Positions 34,801 to 39,017 of a DNA stretch of 64,000 nt are shown piece after piece. The DNA comes from CAYSPG01 sp964432885 (GTDB lineage Bacteria > Bacteroidota > Bacteroidia > AKYH767-A > OLB10): positions 503,687-567,686 of the forward strand of contig CAYSPG010000001.1 in assembly GCA_964432885.1 (NCBI GenBank), in the 5' to 3' direction. Under the pieces are notes generated by a model. That model saw only the letters and a program-made list of their open reading frames with translations. It was not told the DNA's origin and ran no database searches. How positions within the stretch are numbered: the stretch's first letter is position 1; every line of letters begins with the position of its first letter. The translations under genes were made by a program, and so were the position numbers.

Positions 34801-36617
34801 CCGCCTGCCTGATATGTTGCTCCATTATTTATACTGTATTGCAATGCACCTGTACCACCATTTGCAATAATGGTAATGCTGCCATTATTATTTCCACACT
34901 TGGTGGCACCCGGATTTACAGCAAGGTTAATGGCAGGAGCAGCAGTAATTGTAAAATAAGCTATGGAAGAGCACCCATTATTGTCTATAGTAGTTAAAGA
35001 ATAATTACCGGGGGCAAGATTGGCAATTGCATTTACACCGTTTACATTATTTACCTGCTGAATAGTGGTACCGGCATTATTTTTCCAAATATAATCCCAT
35101 GGGCCTGTGCCTTGACCAGTTCCTGTGGCACTGCCGTTTTGACCTGAACAAATTGGATCAACCAGCGCAATAATGGGTGGCTGGCAACAAGCAAGTGTTG
35201 CAAAAAACTCGGTAACAGGATCTCCAGGGCAGGCAAATGATGTCCATGAGCCTGACTCTCCATCACCATATGTATCAATAGAAATATTTAAACTTTGACC
35301 TTGTACACATTGTGCCGGTGGAACGGTTTGAATGCTCCAGCAAAAAGTCCAGTCGCATGCATTTAATGGATTGTTATCGCCAAAATTATTTCCGGGGTTA
35401 CCATCAGCCAACCCAAACGGGCTTCCTAAATACGACTCATAAAAAAAACCGGGGCCCGTTACTAAGCCCGTAGCTGAACTGGTTACTGTTCCATTATACC
35501 ATGCCCAGCTGCCTGCACCATCGCACGATGCGGCAGGTACTGGTGTTAATGTTGCCATATTCCATCCTGGGCCAAATGTTGGGGTTACAGCATGCAACCA
35601 GTTTACAGATGTCTGATTGTAATCAGAAATGGTATAGCAAAAATTTACAAGCTGGCCGGCCATATACGTTCCGTTAACAGGAGGAGGTGCCACCGTAAGA
35701 CTGCTTTGAATAACACATCCTGCGCAGTCGTAATTATTTTGGAGTGACAATGAAAAGTCGCATTGATCATTAAGGGTTCCACCACTAACCTGTAGGTAAT
35801 ATGTTCCCGCTGCAAGGCCACCAAACGAAGTATTTAAAACACCACCGCCACCAATAGCACAGCCCCGGCCAATAAGATTATTACAGTTAGCCCCCGAATA
35901 CAACCCCACTTGCGGAGTAGTCATACCGTTTATCTGGATATTTAAAGTAGGCCCGGTAATATTTACGCGGTACCAAACATCTGATGATGGAATGGCCATG
36001 TTACCTGCCGGCTGACAACCTGTTAAGGCCGAATATGGATTTTCAGCTGTTGCGCAAATGTTGGTGGTATTCCAGTTAGCCCAGGCACCCACACCATTGG
36101 GGCAGGCAGCAGGAACAGGTAATAAACCAAGGTTTTGCGCATTAGCACAATCATCATTGGCAGGTGGTGCTCCGCCAACACATGCCGGACAGGGTCCTCC
36201 GGGGCATGGAACACATGAGAGTGTGGCTGCCCATCCTGCTGAACGTATTGTAATATCGGAAGTAAACTGAAACGTTAGGCAACCTGTAGTAGATGTTATT
36301 TGGGCTGGAACTCCTGCCCCTGTCCATGAACCCACAACAGGAGATGCTGTATTGGGGCCATTATAGATGGTTAAAAAGTCGTAATTAAGTTCAAGATTAA
36401 AAGCCGTAAAATTTACTCGTATACACTGACCCGGAGTGCTTGAGCAAATGGTCATCACATAGTTTTCGTTATTTTGGTAATTGGTGCCGGCACCCTGACT
36501 GTCGTAAAAATTGCCTCCGCACGTGCTGATGTTTGAGTTGCCCATGTTATAATTCTGGCTGTGGGCAGCAGAGGTAATAAGCAATATGCCAATGGCTGTT
36601 AGTAGTCGTTTAATCAT
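16818..36617 (-). CDS. Giant SprB-repeat surface protein with CUB, PKD and T9SS type B (CHU_C) domains
   Basis: One uninterrupted frame of 6,599 codons. Residues 1-20 are a signal peptide. About 27-135 resemble a CUB domain (NYDFLTIYNG, FTSDITIRSAGW). About 155-530 is Cys/Gly-rich with beta-type modules. About 540-6250 are roughly 74 SprB-type repeats of 78-79 residues; typical signatures are CNGANNGSITINANGGTG, IQYSINNGATYQA, FNNLAPGAYTVVVQDANGC and NITQP. About 6345-6500 hold two PKD domains (WDFGDN twice). From about 6507 LYIPNAFSPNNDGRNDEF opens the gliding-motility-associated CHU_C domain, ending GTVTLIK. Known: CHU_C-type tails direct type IX secretion, and SprB is the repetitive mobile gliding adhesin of Flavobacterium. 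Inferred: a very long surface adhesin or gliding filament. The repeats carry two Cys each and almost no Lys/Arg. No strict TAnnTTTG lies upstream. Reading-frame integrity over 19.8 kb argues for selection. Confidence 0.93.
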   Translation of the reverse strand: MIKRLLTAIGILLITSAAHSQNYNMGNSNISTCGGNFYDSQGAGTNYQNNENYVMTICSSTPGQCIRVNFTAFNLELNYDFLTIYNGPNTASPVVGSWTGAGVPAQITSTTGCLTFQFTSDITIRSAGWAATLSCVPCPGGPCPACVGGAPPANDDCANAQNLGLLPVPAACPNGVGAWANWNTTNICATAENPYSALTGCQPAGNMAIPSSDVWYRVNITGPTLNIQINGMTTPQVGLYSGANCNNLIGRGCAIGGGGVLNTSFGGLAAGTYYLQVSGGTLNDQCDFSLSLQNNYDCAGCVIQSSLTVAPPPVNGTYMAGQLVNFCYTISDYNQTSVNWLHAVTPTFGPGWNMATLTPVPAASCDGAGSWAWYNGTVTSSATGLVTGPGFFYESYLGSPFGLADGNPGNNFGDNNPLNACDWTFCWSIQTVPPAQCVQGQSLNISIDTYGDGESGSWTSFACPGDPVTEFFATLACCQPPIIALVDPICSGQNGSATGTGQGTGPWDYIWKNNAGTTIQQVNNVNGVNAIANLAPGNYSLTTIDNNGCSSIAYFTITAAPAINLAVNPGATKCGNNNGSITIIANGGTGALQYSINNGATYQAGGVFNGLASGNYTVVVRDVNGCTVTQNVNVGASPLPAITSTPVVGVTCNGGANGTITINANSGNPPFQYSINNGVTYQAANVFAGLAAGNYNVVVQDADGCTVTAVINVPQPPVINIANVVVDATCGNANGSITVNANGGTGVLQYSNNNGVSYQAGNVFNGLVAGNYDIVVRDANGCTATLTASVSNVGAPAINSTPQVNVTCNGGNNGSITVNAAGGTGALQYSNNNGATFQAGTVFNGLAAGSYDIVVRDANGCQVTTNVVITQPPVIVINPVSVGTTCGNANGSITINAAGGTGAFQYSITGAAPYQAGNIFNGVASGNYTLAVIDANGCTSTQAINIPNTPGPAITSAPVVNVDCNGNANGSITINANGGTGAIQYSINNGVTYSANNNYTNLAPGNYTILIQDANGCTATTNVAITQPNPIVVNSNTVGTTCSQSNGSITINGAGGTGALQYSIDGGATFQAGNVFNGLAAGNYSLVVQDANGCQGNGNANIVDAPGPHVDNLAPVDVLCNGGNTGSIAVTASAGTGAVQYSINNGATYQASNVFNGLAAGNYTIQIQDANGCTATSVVNIAEPTAVVIASAPVVNLVCNGVNTGSITINANGGTGVIQYSINNGATYQAANTFNNLAPGAYTVVVQDANGCTATTPVNITQPTPVVINSTPTVNVDCNGANNGSITINANGGTGVIQYSINNGATYQAGNTFNNLSPGAYTVVVQDANGCTATTPVNITQPTPVVINSTPTVNVDCNGANNGSITINANGGTGVIQYSIDNGATYQAANTFNNLAPGAYTIVVQDANGCTATTPVNITQPTPVVINSTPTVNVDCNGANNGSITINANGGTGVIQYSIDNGATYQAANTFNNLAPGAYTIVVQDANGCTATTPVNITQPTPVVINSTPSVNIDCNGANNGSITINANGGTGVIQYSIDNGATYQAANTFNNLAPGAYTVVVQDANGCTATTPVNITQPTPVVINSTPSVNVDCNGANNGSITVNANGGTGVIQYSINNGATYQAANTFNNLAPGAYTVVVQDANGCTATTVVNITQPTLVVIASAPSVNVDCNGANNGSITVNANGGTGVIQYSNDNGATYQAANTFNNLAPGAYTIVVQDANGCTATTVVNITQPTPVVINSTPSVNVDCNGANNGSITVNANGGTGVIQYSIDNGATYQATNTFNNLAPGAYTIVVQDANGCTATTPVNITQPTPVVINSTPSVNIDCNGANNGSITINANGGTGVIQYSINNGATYQAANTFNNLAPGAYTVVVQDANGCTATTVVNITQPTLVVIASTPSVNVDCNGANNGSITVNANGGTGVIQYSIDNGATYQAGNTFNNLAPGAYTIVVQDANGCTATTPVNITQPTPVVINSTPTLNVDCNGANNGSITINANGGTGVIQYSIDNGATYQAGNTFNNLAPGAFTIVVQDANGCTATTPVNITQPTPVVINSTPTVNVDCNGANNGSITINANGGTGVIQYSINNGATYQAGNTFNNLAPGAYAIVVQDANGCTATTPVNITQPTPVVINSTPSVNVDCNGANNGSITINANGGTGVIQYSINNGATYQAGNVFNNLAPGAYTVVVQDANGCTATTPVNITQPTPVVINSTPTVNVDCNGANNGSITVNANGGTGVIQYSIDNGATYQVANTFNNLAPGAYTIVVQDANGCTATTPVNITQPTPVVINSTPSVNVDCNGANNGSITINANGGTGVIQYSINNGATYQAGNTFNNLAPGAYTVVVQDANGCTATTPVNITQPTPVVINSTPSVNVDCNGANNGSITVNANGGTGVIQYSIDNGATYQAANTFNNLAPGAYTVVVQDANGCTATTPVNITQPTPVAFNTVVVPAACGQSNGSITVNGNGGTGALQFSIDNGTTYQAGGVFNGLPSGAYTVVVQDANGCTATGNANINNLAAPSINSNPSVNVSCNGGNNGSITINGAGGTGVLQFSIDGGTTFQAANVFNNLPAGNYALVVQDANGCQATANVVITEPTPVVINSNPAVNVSCNGGNNGSITINANGGTGALQYSINNGTTYQASNQFANLTVGNYQIVVQDANGCTTTSNVNVTQPTPVVINSTPAVNVSCNAGTNGSITINANGGTGAIQYSIDNGATYQAGNVFNNLTAGAYTIVVQDANGCTATTPVNITQPTPIVFNTVVAPAACGQSNGSITVNANGGTGVLQYSSNNGTTYQASNIFNNLLAGNYTMVVQDANGCTATNVANVNNQAAPAISAVPVVNVSCNGGTNGNITITANGGTGALQYSINNGTTYQAGNIFNNLTAGNYTVVVQDANGCTATQVAAVTEPTALALVTNPVASTCSSANGTITINANGGTGIIQYSINNGVTYQASSTFNNLAAGNYTITIQDANGCTATAPAVIVDQPSPTIASNPSTNSTCNGSDNGTITINANGGTGALQYSIDNGATYQASNQFANLSVGNYQIVVQDANGCTVTSNVQITEPAAIVVNTNQVASTCGNSDGSLTVNAVGGTGALQYSNNNGATYQASNVFNNLLAGNYTVVVQDANGCTGTVAAIVPNQAAPAIAAVNVVDINCFGANNGTITVNANGGTGALQYSINNGVTYQATNNFTTLAPGNYQIVVQDANGCTATSNAVVVQPTQIVANANLVGTTCSQSNGSITIVANGGTGALQYSNNNGATYQASNIFNGVGAGAYTIVVQDANGCTITLPANVIDAPSPAILNNPVVDVSCNGANDGTITINVNGGTGAIQYSINNGVSYQASNQFANLAVGNYQIIVQDANGCTATSAAVVTQPLPINANAATANANCNQNDGSLTVNANGGSGVLQYSIDNGASYQASNTFGFLAAGNYTIIVQDANGCTTTVNTTVNSNAAPVISGVVPVDITCNGSANGTITINANGGSGALQYSINNGLTYQAANNFSILGPGFYSIVVQDVNGCTVTSNANIVNPPAIVTNVVLVGTTCSQTNGSITVNAVGGSGALQYSNNNGTTYQASNQFANVAAGNYQIVVQDANGCTATLPANVIDAPAPTIVNVPVADVTCNAAANGTITINANGGTGVLQYSIDGGATNQASNIFSNLAPGNFNIVVTDANGCTVTSAAQITQPNAIVVNANTTNANCNQNDGSITVNANGGSGALQYSIDNGVSYQGSATFGFLAAGNYTIIVQDVNGCTGTFATIINSNAAPAISGVVPVDITCNGSANGTITINANGGSGALQYSINNGLTYQAANNFTNLGPGFYSIVVQDVNGCTVTSNANIVNPPAIVPNVVLVGTTCSQTNGSIAVNAVGGTGVLQYSNNNGATYQASNQFANIPAGNYQIVVQDANGCTATLPANIVDAPAPTIVNVPVVDVTCNAAANGTITINANGGTGALQYSIDGGATNQASNIFSNLAPGNFNIVVTDANGCTVTSAAQITQPNAIVVNANTTNANCNQNDGSITVNANGGSGALQYSIDGGASYQGSTIFSFLASGNYTVTVQDANGCTATFATVINSNAAPSISAVAPVDITCNGANNGTITVTAAGGTGALQYSINNGLTYQASNIFNTLAPGAYAIVVQDANGCTVTSNANIVEPAVLVLNPAATPSTCGNPNGTINIVANGGTLPYQYSNNNGATFQAAGAFNNLASGNFQLVIQDANGCSANATINVASQPSPIISNVALVDLSCNGSGDGNISIAITGGTGAITYSINNGATSQASNVFPNLNAGAYIILVTDANGCTTTQNAALVQPSAIALNAVPTDATCNTANGSLTLNANGGSGTLQYSVDGGVSYQSGNVFNNLLAGNYTVVVQDANGCTTTLNTIVANTAVPVIATIPLTNANCNGSTNGSIVINIAGGVGAITYSINGGITTQPSNTFNNLPAGVYNIIVTDANGCTTDSTVTITEPSAINVNANTVDASCGNADGSLTINANGGAGALQYSINGGVTYSGITNYNLLAAGNYNIVVLDANGCTATYTASISNTNAPNIANVVQADVTCFGLNNGTITITANGGTGALQYSINNGVTYQASPNFTNLPAGNYSISVLDAAGCLATSNVAIVEPPQLLLNGVPADASCGNANGIMVVNAIGGTGVLTYSNNNGATYQPSNTFNNLAAGNYTLVVQDANGCTATANSVVANQAGPAIALVTPTDVLCNGDNNGSIVITANGGTGVIQYSIDNGATYQAGNIFNNLQIGNYSIIIQDANGCTSTSNAVISQPAALVLNSVPAGAVCSQANGSVVLNAVGGTGVLQYSIDNGITYVVSNTFNNLLSGNYTLIVQDANGCTSTANAIVTDAPPPVISNAAPTDVTCFGLGNGSSLITANGGTGVLQYSINNGTTFQASNNFANLIPGNYSVIVQDVNGCEDTVTFAIVQPSQINYIITPTPSACGNANGVIDITNVTGGTGTYQYSNDGGLTWQATSTFNNVAAGNYTVVVKDVNGCSISNPVNVNNLAGPTISAINTTDALCNGDANGTLTVNITGGAGPFQYSINNGATYQGGNIFNGLSQGNYSIIVQDANGCTVTQPAAINQPDPLVVNSIPVGSTCSYANGTLTLNGVGGTGVYQYSIDNGISFVAGNVFNNILAGNYNVVIQDANGCSTTAIAAVTDAPAPVIANALPTDVTCFGLTNGQVAITANGGTGTLQYNINGGAFQSLNQFANLAVGNYQVIVQDANGCADTIALAIAQPTQINYTVNPNASTCGNANGVIDITNVTGGTGVYQYSNDGGLTWQATPTFNNVAAGNYTVVVQDVNGCSISNPVNVNNLAGPTISAINTTDALCNGDANGTLTVNITGGAGPFQYSINNGATYQGGNIFNGLSQGNYSIIVQDANGCTVTQPAAINQPDPLVVNSIPVGSTCSYANGTLTLNGVGGTGVYQYSIDNGISFVAGNVFNNILAGNYNVVIQDANGCSTTAIAAVTDAPAPVIANALPTDVTCFGLTNGQVAITANGGTGTLQYNINGGAFQSLNQFANLAVGNYQVIVQDANGCADTIALAIAQPTQINYTVNPNASTCGNANGVIDITNVTGGTGVYLYSNDGGLTWQATSTFNNVAAGNYTVVVQDVNGCTISNPVNVLNLNGPIFSAPVNTNVLCNGGNNGSITVNITGGSGPFTFSNNNGTTFQSGNLFQNLAANTYNIIVVDDNGCQIDTTIDITQPAALVMNLASATATCGAANGNISINANGGAGTYQYSINGGATYQPVNTFSNVAQGNYGVVVIDANGCTVSQPVSIIAAPAPDLTLNTSTDATCFGLSNGTASVNVTGGTAPLQYSINSGTTFQSTPNFTSLLAGNYYIVVSDSNGCLDSVAVAITQPQAIVANATPVSTLCNGDANGSASVIAGGGTAPYTYLWSSGGITNDTISNVIAGTYTVTITDDNGCTLATSAIVTEPAALASVPQFTNVSCNAGSNGAASVQMSGGTAPYVYAWSPSGGSNPTANNLSVGNYTVLVTDNNGCTFTQPFTITQPTAIAVNPVMVPVSCNGGNNGSITVTANGGVGGYSYQWSVAGSTNVASNLAAGTYTVTVTDANGCSFVQSNAVTQPTAIVLTPAAVNILCNGQTNGSVSVAPTGGTPPYTFLWTGGATTTSVNNLAQGTYTVTVTDNNGCTQLSQSVITEPTAIALSVSANPLICIGQQGTLTASANGGVPPYVYKWNTGYVGVTLAVSPTITTPYNVYVTDANGCNSPAQYAAVNVNPPLATIVSAPDTICEGESVSLSATPSGGNGGPYSYTWSGVPATSNAITVSPTVTTTYTVTITDGCTVLPASAQTTVKVNPVPVVDFVPLPAEGCVPLIVHFENNTQYGANYIWDFGDNTKDSTDTPSHTYTQTGSYTVTLCAVSSEGCKGQLVMPDAVNVYEHPIAHFEASPWRTTILNPNIQFKDLSTGASHWNWDFGDNRGTSEKQHPSYMYADTGTYTIMLVIGNEYQCVDTTYGEVVINGAFTLYIPNAFSPNNDGRNDEFSCYGIGYTNLEMMIFDRWGNMVYTHSGMNPHWNGVNSNNGVKCQEGVYVYRLYAKSMFGEKLEYKGTVTLIK
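19873..21536 (-). repeat. Tandem duplication of a four-repeat block, 936-bp period
   Basis: 19873-20600 and 20809-21536 are identical over 728 bp by line-by-line reading, offset by exactly 936 bp (312 codons, four SprB units). Identity breaks at GAT-GCA... on one side (preceding base A versus G) and after GATGGT on the other (G versus T). The remaining ~208 bp of each period are similar but not identical. Confidence 0.9.
24450..26440 (-). repeat. Diverged four-repeat superunit, also about 936 bp
   Basis: The ordered set of unit types NANCNQND, DITCNGSANG, VGTTCSQTNG and DVTCNAAANG recurs; the NCNQND unit appears near 24538, 25474 and 26412, about 936 bp apart. Copies differ at many third positions, so this duplication is older than the one at 19.9-21.5 kb. 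Boundaries are approximate. Confidence 0.7.
29291..33082 (-). repeat. Sixteen near-identical 237-bp units in exact register
   Basis: The segment encoding NITQP...V-V/T-V recurs at 29291, 29528, 29765, 30002 and so on to about 32846, each 237 bp apart, with no length change over 16 units (3,792 bp). Units outside on the low-coordinate side revert to 234/237-bp mixtures. Variation is confined to a few codons (N/D in SI-N/D-NG, A/G in QA-A/G-N, T/S in STP-T/S-VN) plus silent third positions. Confidence 0.85.
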
Positions 36618-37053
36618 ACGGCATTAATTTTTAGGTTAATAAAAAAAATATGGTGGTTTATTTTTTGCAGTTTGTCACTGTCCTGCAAACAGCATAAAAA
36701 GGATAATACAACACACACTACTGTTGTCAAAAAAACAAAAGAAAAAATGTTGGCGTAAAATTCTGCCATTCTGCTCGCACTTTTAGGTTAGTAATAAGTT
36801 GCTTGGCGATGCTTAGCGGCTATTTCTTTATCTTAACGGTCGTAGGCTGTTTAGCTGTTGGGTTTATTCAGGGGTAAATGTATTATTTTTTCATTATAAA
36901 AAATAGTTTTTGGGCGAACGCAAAATATTTTTTTTAACAATGTCCGGTTCAGTACTTACGATCTACTGAGGGTAGCCCCTTCTTTTGATTTAAAATACCC
37001 ATAGTAGTTTCACAGAAAATGCAATTTGATGTTTTTTATTTTTCTTTGTTGTG
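36618..37053. other. Intergenic region between the giant gene and cdaA (divergent)
   Basis: About 436 bp without a convincing gene. It must hold promoters for both divergent genes, but I find no exact TAnnTTTG for either. TAGTTTTTG near 36904 has one extra spacer base and is the nearest candidate for cdaA. AT-rich blocks lie around 36880-36940. No hairpin, tRNA or known riboswitch recognised. Confidence 0.5.
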
Positions 37054-37851
37054 ATGGAAATTTTCAATATTGGATTTTTAAGTGTCAGAATACTTGACGT
37101 AATTGACATCCTGATAGTGGCATGGCTCCTTTATAAACTTTACAGACTGCTAAAGGGCGGTGTAGCTATGAATATTTTGGTTGGAATAATTACCGTTTAT
37201 TTTTTATGGTGGCTATTCGTAAAGGTTCTCGATATGCAACTGCTTGGAGCTATGCTTGGTCAGTTTATTGGTGTTGGTGTGCTGGCTCTCATAATTGTTT
37301 TTCAACAGGAGTTACGCAGGTTTTTAATTTTTTTAGGAACAAATTCTGTTTTTAGTAAAGCATCTCTGTCTAAACAGTTTTTTAACTGGAAACTAGATAT
37401 TAGCCAACCGCTTGCCTTAAATGTAAATGCACTGGTGAAAGCATGTAATAGCATGTCAAAAACTAAAACAGGCGCCCTGATAGTTGTTACCCGAAAAACC
37501 GACCTAAAACTATTTGAAGCAACCGGAGATGCGATGGATGCCGATATAAGCAAACGGTTACTTGAAAGCGTTTTTTTTAAAAACAGCCCTTTGCATGATG
37601 GAGCAGTAATTGTACAAGGAAATAAAATAAAAGCCGCACGTTGTATACTACCCGTTACCGAAAACCTTGATATTCCAGCCCATTATGGCATGCGCCACAG
37701 GGCAGCCCTTGGCATTTCTGAGCAAACTGATGCCCTTGCCATTGTGGTTTCCGAAGAAAACGGGTCAATGGCATTAGCTTCAAACGGGGCTTTATATCCA
37801 AATTTATCCCCAGATGACCTTGAGAGAAAATTAAAAGTTGAATTATCATAA
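37054..37851 (+). CDS. cdaA: Diadenylate cyclase CdaA
   Basis: Membrane-bound synthase that joins two ATP into cyclic di-AMP. Seen: three N-terminal transmembrane segments within residues 1-85, the linker QQELRRFL, then the DAC domain with GALIVVTR, the SPLHDGAVIV motif (DGA, metal and catalysis) and GMRHRAALGISE (RHR, ATP binding), followed by ALAIVVSEENG. Length (265 residues) is standard. ATG 37054 is preferred over the GTG immediately before it. In Firmicutes cdaA is coupled to cdaR and glmM; here it is followed instead by a DUF167 gene 45 bp away. Likely role: osmotic, potassium and cell-wall control. Confidence 0.95.
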   Translation: MEIFNIGFLSVRILDVIDILIVAWLLYKLYRLLKGGVAMNILVGIITVYFLWWLFVKVLDMQLLGAMLGQFIGVGVLALIIVFQQELRRFLIFLGTNSVFSKASLSKQFFNWKLDISQPLALNVNALVKACNSMSKTKTGALIVVTRKTDLKLFEATGDAMDADISKRLLESVFFKNSPLHDGAVIVQGNKIKAARCILPVTENLDIPAHYGMRHRAALGISEQTDALAIVVSEENGSMALASNGALYPNLSPDDLERKLKVELS

Positions 37852-37896
37852 TTACTTTTTTTACTTTGCACTTCCTAATCCTTAAAGCAAACAATT

Positions 37897-38175
37897 GTGT
37901 TACTAAACATCAAAACTAAACCCAACTCGGTCAAAAACGAAATTGGCTTTGACGGCAACGGAAAAATTGTGGTGCGTATAACGGCAGTGCCTGTTGATGG
38001 CAAAGCGAACAAACATCTTGAAAAATACATTGCCTCTGTTTTTGATTTACCGGCATCGCGCGTAAAAATTATTAAAGGCTTTGCTAACCCAAACAAGGTT
38101 ATCGAAGTTCAGTCTGACGAGTCAATCATCACCATGATATTGAATAAAATTAAGGAGAAGTCTGCCTCTTTGTAA
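37897..38175 (+). CDS. DUF167 (YggU-family) protein
   Basis: 92 residues. Seen: TKPNSVKNEIG near the start, VRITAVPVDGKANKHLEKYIA, the conserved A-x-P-V-D-G-K-A-N core of the family, and SRVKIIKGFANPNKVIEV. The family has a compact alpha/beta fold and no settled biochemical function. The best start is GTG 37897; there is no ATG near the N-terminus. It probably shares a transcript with cdaA. Its 3' end overlaps the end of the convergent CBU_0592-like gene by 26 bp. Confidence 0.85.
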   Translation: MLLNIKTKPNSVKNEIGFDGNGKIVVRITAVPVDGKANKHLEKYIASVFDLPASRVKIIKGFANPNKVIEVQSDESIITMILNKIKEKSASL

Positions 38176-38398
38176 GCGTTTTATATAAGGCCATTAAGGC
38201 CACCAGCCCCCACACACCCTCAAGTACAACAAAGGGTATTGCTGTAATAAGGTACGACCCATAACAGCTCATCCCGGCACCAACCAGGTTAAGTAAATGA
38301 TAAAAAGCCGATTCGGTTGACGTTTTTTTTATAGTGAGCAAAAAATAGGCTAGTAAAACCAGGGATACTCCGAATGAGTTTATGATATTCTCAATCAT
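38150..38398 (-). CDS. CBU_0592-like small membrane protein
   Basis: 82 residues with three hydrophobic segments (about 8-22, 35-52 and 55-72). The pattern LLAYFLLT, then YHLLNLVGAG, then VVLEGVWGLVAL matches the CBU_0592-type domain found in small bacterial membrane proteins of unknown role. The conserved Y-H-L-L-N and W-x-L positions are present. It is convergent with the DUF167 gene, and the coding ends overlap by 26 bp. Confidence 0.8.
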   Translation of the reverse strand: MIENIINSFGVSLVLLAYFLLTIKKTSTESAFYHLLNLVGAGMSCYGSYLITAIPFVVLEGVWGLVALMALYKTLTKRQTSP

Positions 38399-38547
38399 TT
38401 TATATAAGTATGGATTAATTTATAATAAAAATAAAAATTGTGGCTTCATGTTTTTTTCCTTTTAATGACATTGTTTTTCACATTTGATTCACCTGACTTA
38501 TTAAACCTTTGTGCTGTAGATTAATCATATTTATAAAATATATTCAG

Positions 38548-38868
38548 ATGAAAAAAATAGTAGTAATTGTGGTAAGTTTTTTTTGGGTATCGAATGCATA
38601 TACACAAACCGAAAGTAAAACAATAAAGCAAACACAGCATGTTCAAGAAAAAAGAATAAACCAGGGTGTAAAATCAGGACAGATTACAGCACGCGAGTCT
38701 GCAAAACTTAATGCCGAACAAGCCGAAATTAAAAAGCAAAAAAGAAAAGCAAAAAAAGACGGTGTGGTAACACCTCACGAAAAATCAAAAATAAAACGCA
38801 AGCAGCACAAAGCGTCAAAAAATATTCATAAGCAAAAGAACGATGCACAGCATTACATAACAAGATAG
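38548..38868 (+). CDS. Small basic secreted protein with helical Lys-rich repeats
   Basis: 106 residues. ATG 38548 opens a clear signal peptide (MKKIVVIVVSFFWVSNAYTQ). The mature part is almost wholly charged and helical, with a motif that recurs twice: INQGVKSGQITARESAKLN and DGVVTPHEKSKIKRKQ, each a turn followed by an acidic-basic helix. Similar small exported proteins occur widely in Bacteroidota and Proteobacteria without known function. The two copies have the spacing of a degenerate EF-hand-like pair, but calcium-binding residues are not convincing. It is followed by its own terminator at 38898. Confidence 0.75.
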   Translation: MKKIVVIVVSFFWVSNAYTQTESKTIKQTQHVQEKRINQGVKSGQITARESAKLNAEQAEIKKQKRKAKKDGVVTPHEKSKIKRKQHKASKNIHKQKNDAQHYITR

Positions 38869-38897
38869 TTTTTCAGGTTAGTTTTAGGTTAGGTAAA

Positions 38898-38930
38898 AGG
38901 GCCGCCACAAATGTGAGCGGCTCTTTTATT
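38898..38930 (+). terminator. Rho-independent terminator after the small basic secreted protein
   Basis: Stem AGGGCCGC / GCGGCTCT, extended by CAC / GTG across one bulged A, with an AAAT loop and a TTTTATTTTA tail. On the plus strand it ends the 38548-38868 transcript. Confidence 0.75.
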
Positions 38931-39017
38931 TTACGTATTTAAAATATCAAAAAATCATACATATATACACCCATGCTGCAAGGAACAAAAACTTGTAAAA
39001 AAAAGTTTGAGCTACTA

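Larger units (their letters stand above)
17860..34990 (-). repeat. Tandem array of about 74 SprB-type protein repeats
   Basis: By hand I count about 74 occurrences of the D-A/V/N-N-G-C signature at 225-240-bp steps (mostly 234 or 237), read on the minus strand. Divergence is uneven: the middle (29.3-33.1 kb) is nearly uniform, while both ends are diverged. The C-terminal-most units (about 17.9-18.9 kb) carry a Y-x-W aromatic pair in place of the LQYS segment of the central units. Confidence 0.9.

Noticed and set aside
17096..34997. Many plus-strand open frames of 60-107 codons
   Set aside because: They are antisense to the repeat gene and recur with its period, so they arise from the repeat composition. 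None has its own promoter or plausible protein character.
36618..37053. Riboswitch upstream of cdaA
   Set aside because: I could not find a paired, conserved-looking structure or a known c-di-AMP motif; only AT-rich stretches are visible.
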